Positions 33,240 to 41,737 of a DNA stretch of 64,000 nucleotides are shown here, piece by piece. Origin of the DNA: Desulfosporosinus lacus DSM 15449 (GTDB lineage Bacteria > Bacillota > Desulfitobacteriia > Desulfitobacteriales > Desulfitobacteriaceae). The notes under the pieces are model-generated. The model was not told where the DNA came from. It did no database searches and saw only the letters and a list, made by a program, of their open reading frames with translations. The first letter of the stretch is position 1; the number at the start of each line of letters is the position of its first letter. Location: positions 17,704 through 81,703 of the forward strand of contig NZ_FQXJ01000020.1 in assembly GCF_900129935.1 (NCBI RefSeq). The letters are read 5' to 3'. Both the position numbers and the translations under genes were made by a program.

Positions 33240-34220
33240 ATGATCGTGATTTACGAAGCGCTAGGGATTTATAAAGTAAAATTGCCTTTGCCATTTAGGT
33301 TAAACCATGTCAACTGTTATGCAGTAAAAGGATCACTGGGCTGGTGGCTTATTGATGCGGGCCTTAGTCGAGAGGCCACAGTTGAAGGATGGATGCAATT
33401 TTTTGAGGAACACTCCATTAAGCCAACAGATATTAAAGGAATCTATCTTACACATTTTCATCCGGACCATTATGGATGTTCGGGATGGCTTCAGTGCTTT
33501 TCTGGTGCTCCGGTCTATATCGGGGAAATCGATGCCGAGCTGATAAAACACTATTGGAAAAGTGAAAATAGCTTCGATGCTTTAGATGCTTTGTTTAGAG
33601 AAAATGGCATGCCTAATGATATGGTCAAAGAAACAATGGGTTCCGTAAATGACATAATTCGTTTTACATCTCCACATGCAGAGTTGACAACCTTAAAAGC
33701 GGGTCAAGTGGTAACTATAGGGGATTTTGATTACCAGGTTATCTTGACACAGGGGCATTCAGATGGACATATCTGCTATTATAATGTCAATCATGGGGTA
33801 CTGTTATCAGGGGATCACTTGTTACCCGAAATCTCGTCCAATATCAGTTTGTGGCCCCAAACTGATGTTTATCCTAACCCTAACCCCTTGGATAACTTTT
33901 TACACGCCCTTGACAGCATCCGTAGTTTGAACTGTAAGATGGCTTTACCCTCTCACGGTAAGCCGTTCTCCACGATTGAAGAGAGAATAAGTCAATTAGA
34001 GGCTCACCACGAAGCTCGGTTGCAAGAAATCAAAAGTTGTACAGGCGCTGGCGCCACAGCTTATCAAGTGTGCAAACAGGTTTTCAGACAGGACCTCAGC
34101 TATCACGAGTTGCGCTTCGCCATGACTGAAACTCTTGCCCATCTTGAGTATTTAATGTATAAGAGCGAACTGAAAAAGACAGAAGAAGATGGCGTGAGAA
34201 TTTTTAGAATAAGCAGCTAA
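33240..34220 (+). CDS. MBL-fold metallo-hydrolase
   Basis: A 326-residue metallo-beta-lactamase-fold protein. The zinc motif THFHPDHYG (about 70-78), further ligands in TQGHSDGHICY and LLSGDHLLPE, and LPSHGKPF near 240 are all present, so it should be a binuclear hydrolase of the glyoxalase II-like branch. A C-terminal helical part (about 255-326) follows the family pattern of a small winged-helix-like domain. ATG 33240 or GTG 33237, with a weak purine-rich site. Substrate unknown. Divergent from the aminotransferase. Confidence 0.88.
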   Translation: MIVIYEALGIYKVKLPLPFRLNHVNCYAVKGSLGWWLIDAGLSREATVEGWMQFFEEHSIKPTDIKGIYLTHFHPDHYGCSGWLQCFSGAPVYIGEIDAELIKHYWKSENSFDALDALFRENGMPNDMVKETMGSVNDIIRFTSPHAELTTLKAGQVVTIGDFDYQVILTQGHSDGHICYYNVNHGVLLSGDHLLPEISSNISLWPQTDVYPNPNPLDNFLHALDSIRSLNCKMALPSHGKPFSTIEERISQLEAHHEARLQEIKSCTGAGATAYQVCKQVFRQDLSYHELRFAMTETLAHLEYLMYKSELKKTEEDGVRIFRISS

Positions 34221-34298
34221 ACAGGCTCCCAATTTGAGCGAAAGTACTTTAATACAGTGTAAGGAATCCTAGAGAATGATATTACTTGTGAGAATAGT

Positions 34299-34357
34299 AA
34301 TAAATGAGCCATGCCCTGACAAAAACATCTTTTTGTTAGGGGCAGGGCTCATTTATT
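34299..34357. terminator. Long bidirectional terminator
   Basis: AATAAATGAGCC and GGCTCATTTATT form a 12-bp outer stem, with TGCCC/GGGCA and CAAAAA/TTTTTG inside. It separates the MBL gene from the convergent LysR gene. Confidence 0.88.
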
Positions 34358-34374
34358 ACTGTTTTGAATATCCT

Positions 34375-35298
34375 TCAATCGAGTACGGAAGGATTATTAT
34401 CAATAAGCGAAGAGATAAGGTCATGTGAGAGAAGGTTTTCTGTAAAAACGTTCATAGCCTTGGACATATCATTGTTTTTCAGTCTTATTATGGAAAATGT
34501 ACGAATTAGCCTCTTCCCTTTAATTCGGATCGCTGTCAATTCTTTGGCAGCCAATTCTTTACGCACTATCCAGCTTGAGACAAGTGCAATCCCCAGACCT
34601 GCAATGACTGCCTGCTTAACGGCTTGACTGCTCCCAAAGATATGGGATTTTTTTACGTTAATGTTCCAATCCTTAATCAACTTGTCACTGAAGTCTCGAG
34701 TTCCAGACCCACTTTCTCTAAGAATCCATACTCGGTCTTGAAGGTGATCAGCTGTGACAATGGGAAGTCTCGCCAAAGCATGTTGGTTAGGGACAACTAA
34801 AATAATCTCGTCATCCATCAGAGCTTGAATGTCAAGGTCTGGGTGATTGACCTCACCTTCCACAAGTGCCAAGTCCAAATGATTAGATCGGACAGCTTGG
34901 GTGATTTCCACAGTGTTAGCGATTGATGCATCGATATCTACATTTGGAAATTGAGCAGCAAATTCTGCCAATGCAAAAGGTAAAATATACTCACCAATCG
35001 TATAGCTGGCACCAACCTTGAGTGATCCTGTAACAGTAGTTGTTAACTCGTTGATATCTTGTTTTGCCTTTTCATACAGTTGCAATATCTGTTTTGCTAA
35101 ACTATAGAGTATTTCACCTGATTGAGTGAGCTCTAAATGTTTCGGTGAACGATTAATAAGCTTTGAGCCAAGCTCATTTTCTAGATTGCGTATCTGCAGG
35201 CTGACACTGGGTTGAGATAAATACAGTTCTTCAGCGGCACGAGAAAAATTCTTAAGCTCTGCAACAGTTACAAAGATTTTTAAGGGATCGGCAATCAT
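34375..35298 (-). CDS. LysR-family regulator beside yeiH
   Basis: A 307-residue LysR-type regulator. The N-terminal helix-turn-helix (FVTVAELKNFSRAAEELYLSQ over about 10-30, then PSVSLQIRNLENELG) is followed by the effector-binding domain (GSLKVGASYTIGEYILP, SGSGTRDF, SSWIVRKELAA). It is of the CysL/YeiE branch, which often stands divergent to yeiH and controls it. GAGGTG precedes the ATG. Divergent with 240 bases to yeiH, the expected location of its binding sites. Confidence 0.92.
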   Translation of the reverse strand: MIADPLKIFVTVAELKNFSRAAEELYLSQPSVSLQIRNLENELGSKLINRSPKHLELTQSGEILYSLAKQILQLYEKAKQDINELTTTVTGSLKVGASYTIGEYILPFALAEFAAQFPNVDIDASIANTVEITQAVRSNHLDLALVEGEVNHPDLDIQALMDDEIILVVPNQHALARLPIVTADHLQDRVWILRESGSGTRDFSDKLIKDWNINVKKSHIFGSSQAVKQAVIAGLGIALVSSWIVRKELAAKELTAIRIKGKRLIRTFSIIRLKNNDMSKAMNVFTENLLSHDLISSLIDNNPSVLD

Positions 35299-35485
35299 TG
35301 TTTACACCTCAAGTTCATTTAACTATGGAAAATACTGTGGTTTTTATGTTCGTGCACTTCAAGGAAGTACTACATTATAATACAATAACTCAGAAAAAGC
35401 GAATAATATGTATTCCTAATGATTGCTTACAAGAACCTATATTGCTCCATTACCTCAATCATTCTATAGTTTTAAATAGAAACTC

Positions 35486-35509
35486 AGTCCTTTAGAAGAG
35501 AAAAGGACT
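35486..35509 (+). promoter_or_regulatory. Leader hairpin before yeiH
   Basis: AGTCCTTT and AAAGGACT form an 8-bp stem about 12 bases before the Shine-Dalgarno of yeiH. No T-run follows. Role unknown. Confidence 0.35.
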
Positions 35510-35538
35510 ATAGAGAATGATGAGGAGGCCTATGGAAA

Positions 35539-36579
35539 ATGTGGTTTCAAGCAAAAGTGGACTTAAGCTTTCAAGAAGCTTTAGTGATAGACCAGGAAAG
35601 ACGGAACCGTTTTATACTTGGAATTTTATTTACAATGGTTGTTGCCGGTTCTGGTACATGGCTAGCAGCCTTACCGGGAATCAACCGAATCGGAGCAATG
35701 CTAAGTGCTATCTTGATTGCCGTTATTTATCGAAATGTTATTGGATATCCGGAGAGTGTTCGCGAAGGAATTCAGTTTTCTGCACGTTACCTGATGCGTT
35801 TTGCCATCGTACTCTATGGATTCAAGCTTAATATTGATATGGTTATTCATAAGGGCGGGATGCTTCTTGTTTATGACGCAATGACGATTGTTATTGCGAT
35901 AACAACTACTATGTTATTGGCAAAGTTGTTTAAAGCAGACCTCAACCTCTCTTTGCTTCTTGGAATCGGGACAGGAGTGTGTGGAGCCGCAGCAATTGCA
36001 GCTGTATCTCCGATTTTAAAAGCGAATGACGAAGATACTGCAATCAGCGCGGGTATTATTGCCTTAATTGGAACAGTCTTTACTTTAACATATACATTTT
36101 TGATGCCGTTTTTGCCCATGAGTGCTGTCCAATACGGGGTCTGGAGCGGTGTCAGTTTACATGAGATAGCTCATGTGGCAGCTGCCGCTATGCCAGCTGG
36201 CCCGGATGTGTTAGCGATGGGATTACTAGCCAAGCTGGGCAGAGTATTCTTGCTGATCCCCTTAAGCCTAATCCTTTCATTTTGGATGAAGCGCAAAGGA
36301 GAAGGTGAGGGTAATCAAAGCGCACCCTTTCCCTGGTTTCTGGTAGGATTCATAATGACAAGTTTAATGGGAACTTATCTGCCGATTCCAGATTATGTTC
36401 TAAACGATATTTCTAAAGCATCCACATTTCTGCTGGCAGCAGCCATGGTTGGGTTAGGGCTTAATGTCCATCTGTCAAGTTTGCGGACTAGAGCAATGCG
36501 TCCCCTTCTGGCAATGATCATTGCTTCAATAGTAGTATCAACAGTATCTTTCTTTACCCTTATGTGGTTTGGCCTATAA
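35539..36579 (+). CDS. yeiH: YeiH/UPF0324 family membrane protein
   Basis: A 346-residue integral membrane protein with about nine to ten hydrophobic segments. Family signatures: GIGTGVCGAAAIAAVSPI, GVWSGVSLHEIAHVAAA, GLLAKLGRVFLLIP and MVGLGLNV. UPF0324 proteins are proposed anion or sulfite/sulfate-related transporters; the function is not settled. The ATG at 35539 has GAGGAGG 10 bases upstream. Divergent LysR regulator at 34375 probably controls it. Confidence 0.92.
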   Translation: MWFQAKVDLSFQEALVIDQERRNRFILGILFTMVVAGSGTWLAALPGINRIGAMLSAILIAVIYRNVIGYPESVREGIQFSARYLMRFAIVLYGFKLNIDMVIHKGGMLLVYDAMTIVIAITTTMLLAKLFKADLNLSLLLGIGTGVCGAAAIAAVSPILKANDEDTAISAGIIALIGTVFTLTYTFLMPFLPMSAVQYGVWSGVSLHEIAHVAAAAMPAGPDVLAMGLLAKLGRVFLLIPLSLILSFWMKRKGEGEGNQSAPFPWFLVGFIMTSLMGTYLPIPDYVLNDISKASTFLLAAAMVGLGLNVHLSSLRTRAMRPLLAMIIASIVVSTVSFFTLMWFGL

Positions 36580-36592
36580 GGTTACAGACTCA

Positions 36593-36616
36593 GTGGCAAC
36601 TGGGAACAGTTGCTAC
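36593..36616 (+). terminator. Weak hairpin after yeiH
   Basis: GTGGCAACTG with CAGTTGCTAC, loop GGAA, 14 bases after the stop. There is no clear T-run, so termination is uncertain. Confidence 0.4.
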
Positions 36617-36694
36617 TAAGTAGTTTGTAGCTTTTCCTAATAGACCTCCATGCCAAAACGGCACCATTAATGAATAGAAATTAATTTTCTGGGA

Positions 36695-36746
36695 CAGAAA
36701 GTATAACTTATTGATATATACTTTCTGGAATCATAAGTGCGACTAA
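36695..36746 (-). repeat. Dispersed modular repeat, copy 5 (partial)
   Basis: Read on the minus strand: TAGTCGCACTTATG, then the palindrome with arms CAGAAAGTAT and ATACTTTCTG. The leading ACTTGG module is missing. Confidence 0.65.
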
Positions 36747-36778
36747 AGCTACATCCTGCGGTGAGGAAAGCGGGTTGG

Positions 36779-37324
36779 CTAATGAGAAAATGCAAAATGT
36801 CTTCGGGTACGGATGTGAACCTTAAAAGCATAAAAGCTAATTGCATTTTTTGCCTTTGGCATAAACCTAAGCCTAGAGATGAGATACTGTTCATCCTCAC
36901 TGTTTAGAGAACGCCTGCTTAGGTTATGCTTCTTGCCGAACAATTCTTCGTAAACCATGTCTCTATTTAATGTTAAGCAGCGTTTATAGATAAAATAACG
37001 TTCTCCGAGCGAAAACTGGATATAAAGGGTGTTCGGATTTTGATTATGAATACCAATCAGTTTTGTAGGCTCGGCTCTATCGATTTTGGACCATCCAGCA
37101 TATAGATCGCGGATTTCAGCAACCGCTTGGGTAAAGCAACTCGAACAAATAGAGTATATTGCTATTTGATTTTGGTTAACAGCTGGATTAGGGTTGAGAA
37201 AAAAGTGTTCTCGTTCATAAACTTTTAGCTTTATAACATTTGGAGCAGAAACTACCTGCGGTACAATCACCAAGTCGACAGGACCTAAGTCTATGATGCT
37301 ATTGGGCGAAAATATCTCTTCCAA
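36779..37324 (-). CDS. Uncharacterised protein flanked by repeats
   Basis: A 181-residue protein that I do not recognise. It starts with a TTG behind AAAGGGGGC. The first half contains IIDLGPVDLVIVPQVVSAPN and a SICSSC cysteine pair; the second half has QFSLGERYFIYKRCLTLNRD and a basic C-terminal end. No membrane segment or signal peptide. Copies of the dispersed repeat lie on both sides (36695-36746 and 37486-37671). Gene-like by its start site and length, but the function is unknown. Confidence 0.6.
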   Translation of the reverse strand: MEEIFSPNSIIDLGPVDLVIVPQVVSAPNVIKLKVYEREHFFLNPNPAVNQNQIAIYSICSSCFTQAVAEIRDLYAGWSKIDRAEPTKLIGIHNQNPNTLYIQFSLGERYFIYKRCLTLNRDMVYEELFGKKHNLSRRSLNSEDEQYLISRLRFMPKAKNAISFYAFKVHIRTRRHFAFSH

Positions 37325-37457
37325 GCGTTTAGCCCCCTTTAGGTTTACGTATCATTTAGTTATTTCCACGTAAAGGTATCTTTAGCCTGAAATTTTTACT
37401 GTAATAATATATACTTATAACAAAAAACATAAGGTTAGCACTTTTGTTTGAGCAGGG

Positions 37458-37486
37458 AAAGCAGGGGGACAGCCCCTGCTTTTTTA
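37458..37486 (+). terminator. Plus-strand terminator with no obvious gene
   Basis: AAAGCAGGGG and CCCCTGCTTT with a run of six T. No plus-strand gene lies upstream; it may end a short unannotated RNA beginning near 37400. Confidence 0.7.
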
Positions 37487-37671
37487 TACTGTCAGAAAGT
37501 ATAAACTTACGTTATATACTTTCCAAGCATAAGTGCAACTTGGCTGCCGCCTCGCCGGAGGATTCTCCGCTAAGTTAACACCTGCGAAGACAGTGTCTGC
37601 AAGAAGGTTAATACGTGCGAAGACAGTGTCTTCGTGTGGGCGCCGGCCAAGTCTTCTTTAGTATTTATAGC
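37486..37671 (-). repeat. Dispersed modular repeat, copy 4 (longest)
   Basis: Read on the minus strand: TAAAGAAGACTTGG, GGCGCCC, two tandem copies of a GAAGACACTGTCTTC module, TTAACTTAGCGGAGAA, AGTTGCACTTATGC and the palindrome with AAAGTATATAACG and ATACTTTCTG. It is the fullest member of the family. Confidence 0.8.
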
Positions 37672-37802
37672 CCGAGCCTGAAGCTGAGCGTAATTTAGCT
37701 TTCTATAGATGCGTCACGCATGGTAACAACTGTGGTGAAAAGGCAATGTGAAACTAACGAAAATGTCCTTGCGCCACCAATTTATCAGGAGTAATATAAG
37801 CA

Positions 37803-37841
37803 TTGACCACTCGGTCACAAACCTATTGACCGAGTGGTCAA
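37803..37841. promoter_or_regulatory. TetR operator overlapping the promoter
   Basis: TTGACCACTCGGTCA (37803-37817) and TTGACCGAGTGGTCAA (37826-37841): each half is itself nearly palindromic, and the two are exact inverted copies. The second half contains the -35 box, so binding of the TetR protein encoded next would repress its own operon. Confidence 0.85.
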
Positions 37842-37855
37842 ACTTAGTGTATAAT
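37826..37855 (+). promoter_or_regulatory. Promoter of the tetR-ABC exporter operon
   Basis: TTGACC (37826-37831), 18 bases, TATAAT (37850-37855), 54 bases before the tetR start. Confidence 0.8.
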
Positions 37856-37908
37856 CCTATCATCCGTCGATTATTTATCATTCTAGCGCAGTCTTACAAG
37901 GAGAGATC

Positions 37909-38565
37909 ATGTTGTACGATAATTTTGAAAATCTAAATGAAGATAAAAAGAAAAAGATTATAGATGTATGTGTCCATGAATTTGCTGATAAAGGATATGA
38001 TAACGCGTCAACTAACTCAATTATTAAAGAAGCAGGTATTTCTAAAGGGATTTTGTTTCATTATTTTAAGAATAAAAAAAGCTTATTTTTCTATATCTTA
38101 GATTACTGCATTCGGGAAATGATTGAAGAATTTACGAGATACCCATTGACCGAGACGAAGGACATTTTTCAAAGGATAAGTGAGTTGGGAGTGATCAAGC
38201 TTAAGATAGCCCATAAATATCCATATATTGTTAAGCTATTTATGGAATCACTCGAAAAGGCTCCACTGGACATGCGGCCAGAGATTGAAAAGAAATATCT
38301 TCAAACTTCAAAGGATTGGATGCCGTTGTTCTTTGAAGATATTGATTATTCAAAGTTTCGCAGCGGTGTAGAACCTTCTAAGGCAATTCAAATAATTATG
38401 CTTTTTCTAGGGGCACTTGGAGAAAAGTATCTCAAGGACTATAAAGGCAAGGAACAGGAGATGTTCCAAGACTACGATAAGATTATGGCAGAGTATATGG
38501 AGTACATGGAAATCTTGAAGTATGGAATGTACGGCTCAGAATTGAAGACTAATTCACATGTCTAG
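37909..38565 (+). CDS. TetR-family transcriptional regulator
   Basis: A 218-residue TetR/AcrR regulator. The N-terminal DNA-binding domain (about 12-58) reads KKIIDVCVHEFADKGYD, ASTNSIIKEAGISKG and LFHYFKNKKSLF; the rest is a helical ligand-binding domain with ITLF-type hydrophobic stretches. It heads an operon with an ABC exporter and an adaptor, and a double palindrome covers its promoter, so it is probably an autorepressor relieved by a toxic compound. ATG start with AAGGAGAG upstream. Confidence 0.93.
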   Translation: MLYDNFENLNEDKKKKIIDVCVHEFADKGYDNASTNSIIKEAGISKGILFHYFKNKKSLFFYILDYCIREMIEEFTRYPLTETKDIFQRISELGVIKLKIAHKYPYIVKLFMESLEKAPLDMRPEIEKKYLQTSKDWMPLFFEDIDYSKFRSGVEPSKAIQIIMLFLGALGEKYLKDYKGKEQEMFQDYDKIMAEYMEYMEILKYGMYGSELKTNSHV

Positions 38566-38577
38566 GAGGTGAGATGG

Positions 38578-39282
38578 ATGGACGTTCTTATGGAAGGAAA
38601 AGACCTTCGCAAGCATTATCGTACAGGTGAAGTGGAAATCGAAGTTTTGAAGGGAATAAACTTTCAAATATTTTATGGGGAATTTATTGTCGTCTTAGGC
38701 CAAAGCGGCTCCGGGAAAACTACGTTATTAAATATTATCGGTGGAATGACCCAGGCATCGACGGGTGAGCTTTATTACAAAGAACAACCGCTTCATGAGA
38801 TTGATGACCAAGAGCTTACACTTTACCGCCGTAATGAAGTGGGCTTTGTCTTTCAAAACTACAACTTAATGCCAAATCTCACAGCCTATGAAAATGTAAG
38901 ACTAGCTGTGGAAATTGCTCAAAATCCTCTTTCTGTATCAGACATCTTGCGTGAGGTTGGTCTGGAGAATTGGTCAGATCATTTCCCATCCCAACTCTCA
39001 GGAGGACAGCAACAACGGGTTGCTATCGCACGGGCCATCGTTAAAAACCCTGAACTTCTCCTTTGTGATGAGCCGACGGGGGCTTTAGATATTCAAACAG
39101 GTATTCAGGTTTTAAAAGCCTTGCAGAAATTAAATCGTGAATACCATAAGACGGTGATCATCATTACGCATAATGTGGAAATTGCCAAAATGGCGAATAG
39201 GGTTTTCTATTTGAAGGACGGATTACTGGATGATGTCAAAGTCATAGAAAAACCACTTTGCCCTGAGGAGATATCATGGTAA
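38578..39282 (+). CDS. ABC exporter ATPase (MacB/LolD type)
   Basis: A 234-residue ATPase. Walker [10 protein letters not shown] (about 41-49), Q-loop [16 protein letters not shown], signature LSGGQQQR, Walker [13 protein letters not shown] and a switch histidine ITHN are intact. The FQNYNL sequence is typical of the MacB/LolD group that works with FtsX-like permeases. Start ATG 38578 with AGGAGG 8 bases upstream. The permease gene overlaps its end by seven bases. Confidence 0.95.
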   Translation: MDVLMEGKDLRKHYRTGEVEIEVLKGINFQIFYGEFIVVLGQSGSGKTTLLNIIGGMTQASTGELYYKEQPLHEIDDQELTLYRRNEVGFVFQNYNLMPNLTAYENVRLAVEIAQNPLSVSDILREVGLENWSDHFPSQLSGGQQQRVAIARAIVKNPELLLCDEPTGALDIQTGIQVLKALQKLNREYHKTVIIITHNVEIAKMANRVFYLKDGLLDDVKVIEKPLCPEEISW

Positions 39283-41654
39283 TGCTTAGAAGAAAGACAT
39301 GGAGAGATATCAAAGAAAATTTTGGGGTTTATCTCGCTTGTATCATGGTCATTGCCTTAGGCTTACTCCTCTATACCTCGATGTCCATTGCAGTGGAAAG
39401 TATGGATAAGGCACAGCAAGATTTTTATGTGGAGACAAACTTTGCCGATGGATTTATTACGGTGACAGGGTATCCTGAAAACAAAGTAAACTCGCTTACG
39501 TTCCTGCCTGGAATTGATCAAGCCGCTGGACGGATTGTCAAAGAGGTTCGTGTGATAGACCAACAAGAAGACTCTAATCGATACTTGAAAATGTTGACAT
39601 TGAATGATGCCAATGCCCCTCAAATTAACCAAATTCAGCTTATCGAGGGGCAACTTCCCGACGAAAACCAACCAGAAATCCTCGTAGACCCAAAATTCCT
39701 AGCAGCAAATCATTTGTCGTTAGGAGATTCAATTGACGTAAGTATTGATGGAAATCAGGTCTCCTTATATATTACGGGAACTGCACAAAGCCCAGAGTTC
39801 ATATACATTATGAGAAATGCCCAAGACCTTTATCCATCAGCTGAAGAATTTGGGATAGCCTATGTTCCATTAAGCACACTTAAAGCACTGGTCAAGGAAA
39901 AAGGACAAGTCAATGATATCGTGATCACTCTGAAACCCGGAGTTAGCTTTGATTCGGTGAAGGATAGTATCCAAGCTGAGTTAAAACCCTATGGAGTCCG
40001 GAGTATTGTCCCTCGTAAGGATCAAACGAGTCACGCCATTCTAACAAGTGAAATTAAACAAATTCGAACTATGACAAAAACCCTTCCTGTAGTGTTTCTG
40101 GGGGTCGCGGCCATTATTCTGTATACGATGTTGCGTCGGCTGATCGAACAGCAAAGGGTGGCAATCGGGACACTTAAGGCCTTTGGTTTTACGGATCGAG
40201 AGATTATCTTACATTATTTGACCTACCCCGTGGTTATAGGGACAACAGGGGGATTGCTTGGAGGATTATCCGGAGTTGCTCTTTCGTTTCCCTTGACCAC
40301 GATGTACAAAGAATTCTTTGCTCTGCCTGGTCTTAAAAGCGAATTCTCCCTTAAATACCTCTTTTTCAGTCTAGCGCTGGCGTTCGTCTTTAGCGTACTC
40401 AGTGGGGTAAAAGGGAGTCTGGATATTTTGCGCTTGGAACCGGCCGAAGCCATGAGACCCCCGGCGCCAGGAACTGCGCGCAAAACTTTAATCGAAAAAT
40501 TCACGTGGTTTTGGCAAACCCTCTCCTCTCAAGCCCAGATGGGTATTCGGGATGTTTTTAGAACACCAACCAGGAGTCTCTTTAACGTCATAGGGATAGG
40601 GGTAGTCTATAGTTTAATGACAGTTTCATGGTCAATGCAGAATATGACCGACGTACTGACAGTGGTCCAGTTGGAACAAGTTCAAACCTATGATGTCAAA
40701 TTGCAACTAACCGAACCTTCCCCTACTGGGGCTGTGAAATTCGCCGTCGCACATGACCCAGGGGTGTCTAAAGTTGAACCTGTACTGGAAGTGCCTGCTT
40801 CTTTGAGAAGTGGTTGGTTAAAGAAAGACGTGGCATTGATGGGTCTCTCTGAAGAGTCGACACTCTATAACATTCTGGATAAAAGCGGCCGACGCTTGGA
40901 GGTTCCTGACCATGGAGTTTTGCTATCAGAACATTTAGCCAAATCTTTAAACGTCAAAGCGGGAGATGTCATCTATGTAGAAAGTCCCTTGCGTAGAGAA
41001 CCTCTCAGTCAAAAGGGTGAGAACTTACTGGTCACAGGGGTAGTTCCTCAATATGTTGGACTTAATGCCTTTATGAAGGATACAGAATTACAGCGATTTC
41101 TAAGGCAGGGGGAAATAAGTACTGCAATGTTAATCCAGATGGATTCTGCTGAAATAGGATCCATGAAAAGCAAATATCAAAATGCTAGTAACGTCTCCTC
41201 TATCGAATCTCTCAAGGATACGGGGGCTAAAATCCAAAAAATGATGGAATCGTTTGGTTTTACGGTCTGGTTGCTCGCTATTCTCGGCGGCTTTTGCGGA
41301 TTTGCCCTTATCTATAATGCCAGTATCATCTCTCTCTCGGAACGGAAACGAGAATTAGCGTCTCTCCGTGTGTTAGGAATGACACCAAGAGAGGTATTGC
41401 GAGTGATCACTTCAGAACAATGGACCTTATATGCTTTTGGAATCCTGCTTGGAATACCGATGGCCTATGGATTAAGCATGAGTATGGCACAGTCAATGAG
41501 CAATGATATGTACTCTCTTCCGGCAGACCTTCCACCCATGGCTTTGCTGGGCGCGGCTGCAGGAACTGCCTTTTCTGTTTTAGTAGCCCAAAGCAGAGCG
41601 TACTACAAAATCAAATCACTTCACTATGTTGAAATTCTTGCAACTCGAGACTAA
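39276..41654 (+). CDS. FtsX/MacB-type ABC exporter permease
   Basis: A 792-residue permease with two FtsX repeats. A membrane segment near 17-38, an extracytoplasmic domain (about 40-255), three segments (about 263-385), a second short anchor near 435, another extracytoplasmic domain (about 455-645) and three final segments. VAIGTLKAFGFTDREI and RELASLRVLGMTPREV are the paired FtsX cytoplasmic loops. Typical of large exporters of peptides, lipids or drugs. It partners with the ATPase upstream and the adaptor downstream. Confidence 0.92.
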   Translation: MVMLRRKTWRDIKENFGVYLACIMVIALGLLLYTSMSIAVESMDKAQQDFYVETNFADGFITVTGYPENKVNSLTFLPGIDQAAGRIVKEVRVIDQQEDSNRYLKMLTLNDANAPQINQIQLIEGQLPDENQPEILVDPKFLAANHLSLGDSIDVSIDGNQVSLYITGTAQSPEFIYIMRNAQDLYPSAEEFGIAYVPLSTLKALVKEKGQVNDIVITLKPGVSFDSVKDSIQAELKPYGVRSIVPRKDQTSHAILTSEIKQIRTMTKTLPVVFLGVAAIILYTMLRRLIEQQRVAIGTLKAFGFTDREIILHYLTYPVVIGTTGGLLGGLSGVALSFPLTTMYKEFFALPGLKSEFSLKYLFFSLALAFVFSVLSGVKGSLDILRLEPAEAMRPPAPGTARKTLIEKFTWFWQTLSSQAQMGIRDVFRTPTRSLFNVIGIGVVYSLMTVSWSMQNMTDVLTVVQLEQVQTYDVKLQLTEPSPTGAVKFAVAHDPGVSKVEPVLEVPASLRSGWLKKDVALMGLSEESTLYNILDKSGRRLEVPDHGVLLSEHLAKSLNVKAGDVIYVESPLRREPLSQKGENLLVTGVVPQYVGLNAFMKDTELQRFLRQGEISTAMLIQMDSAEIGSMKSKYQNASNVSSIESLKDTGAKIQKMMESFGFTVWLLAILGGFCGFALIYNASIISLSERKRELASLRVLGMTPREVLRVITSEQWTLYAFGILLGIPMAYGLSMSMAQSMSNDMYSLPADLPPMALLGAAAGTAFSVLVAQSRAYYKIKSLHYVEILATRD

Positions 41655-41737
41655 AGAGCTGAATTGGGATCGAAATCAGAATGTTAATTAAAATATTAAG
41701 CTGCGAATTGTAAATTGAAAGTAAGAGGAGGGTGAAA

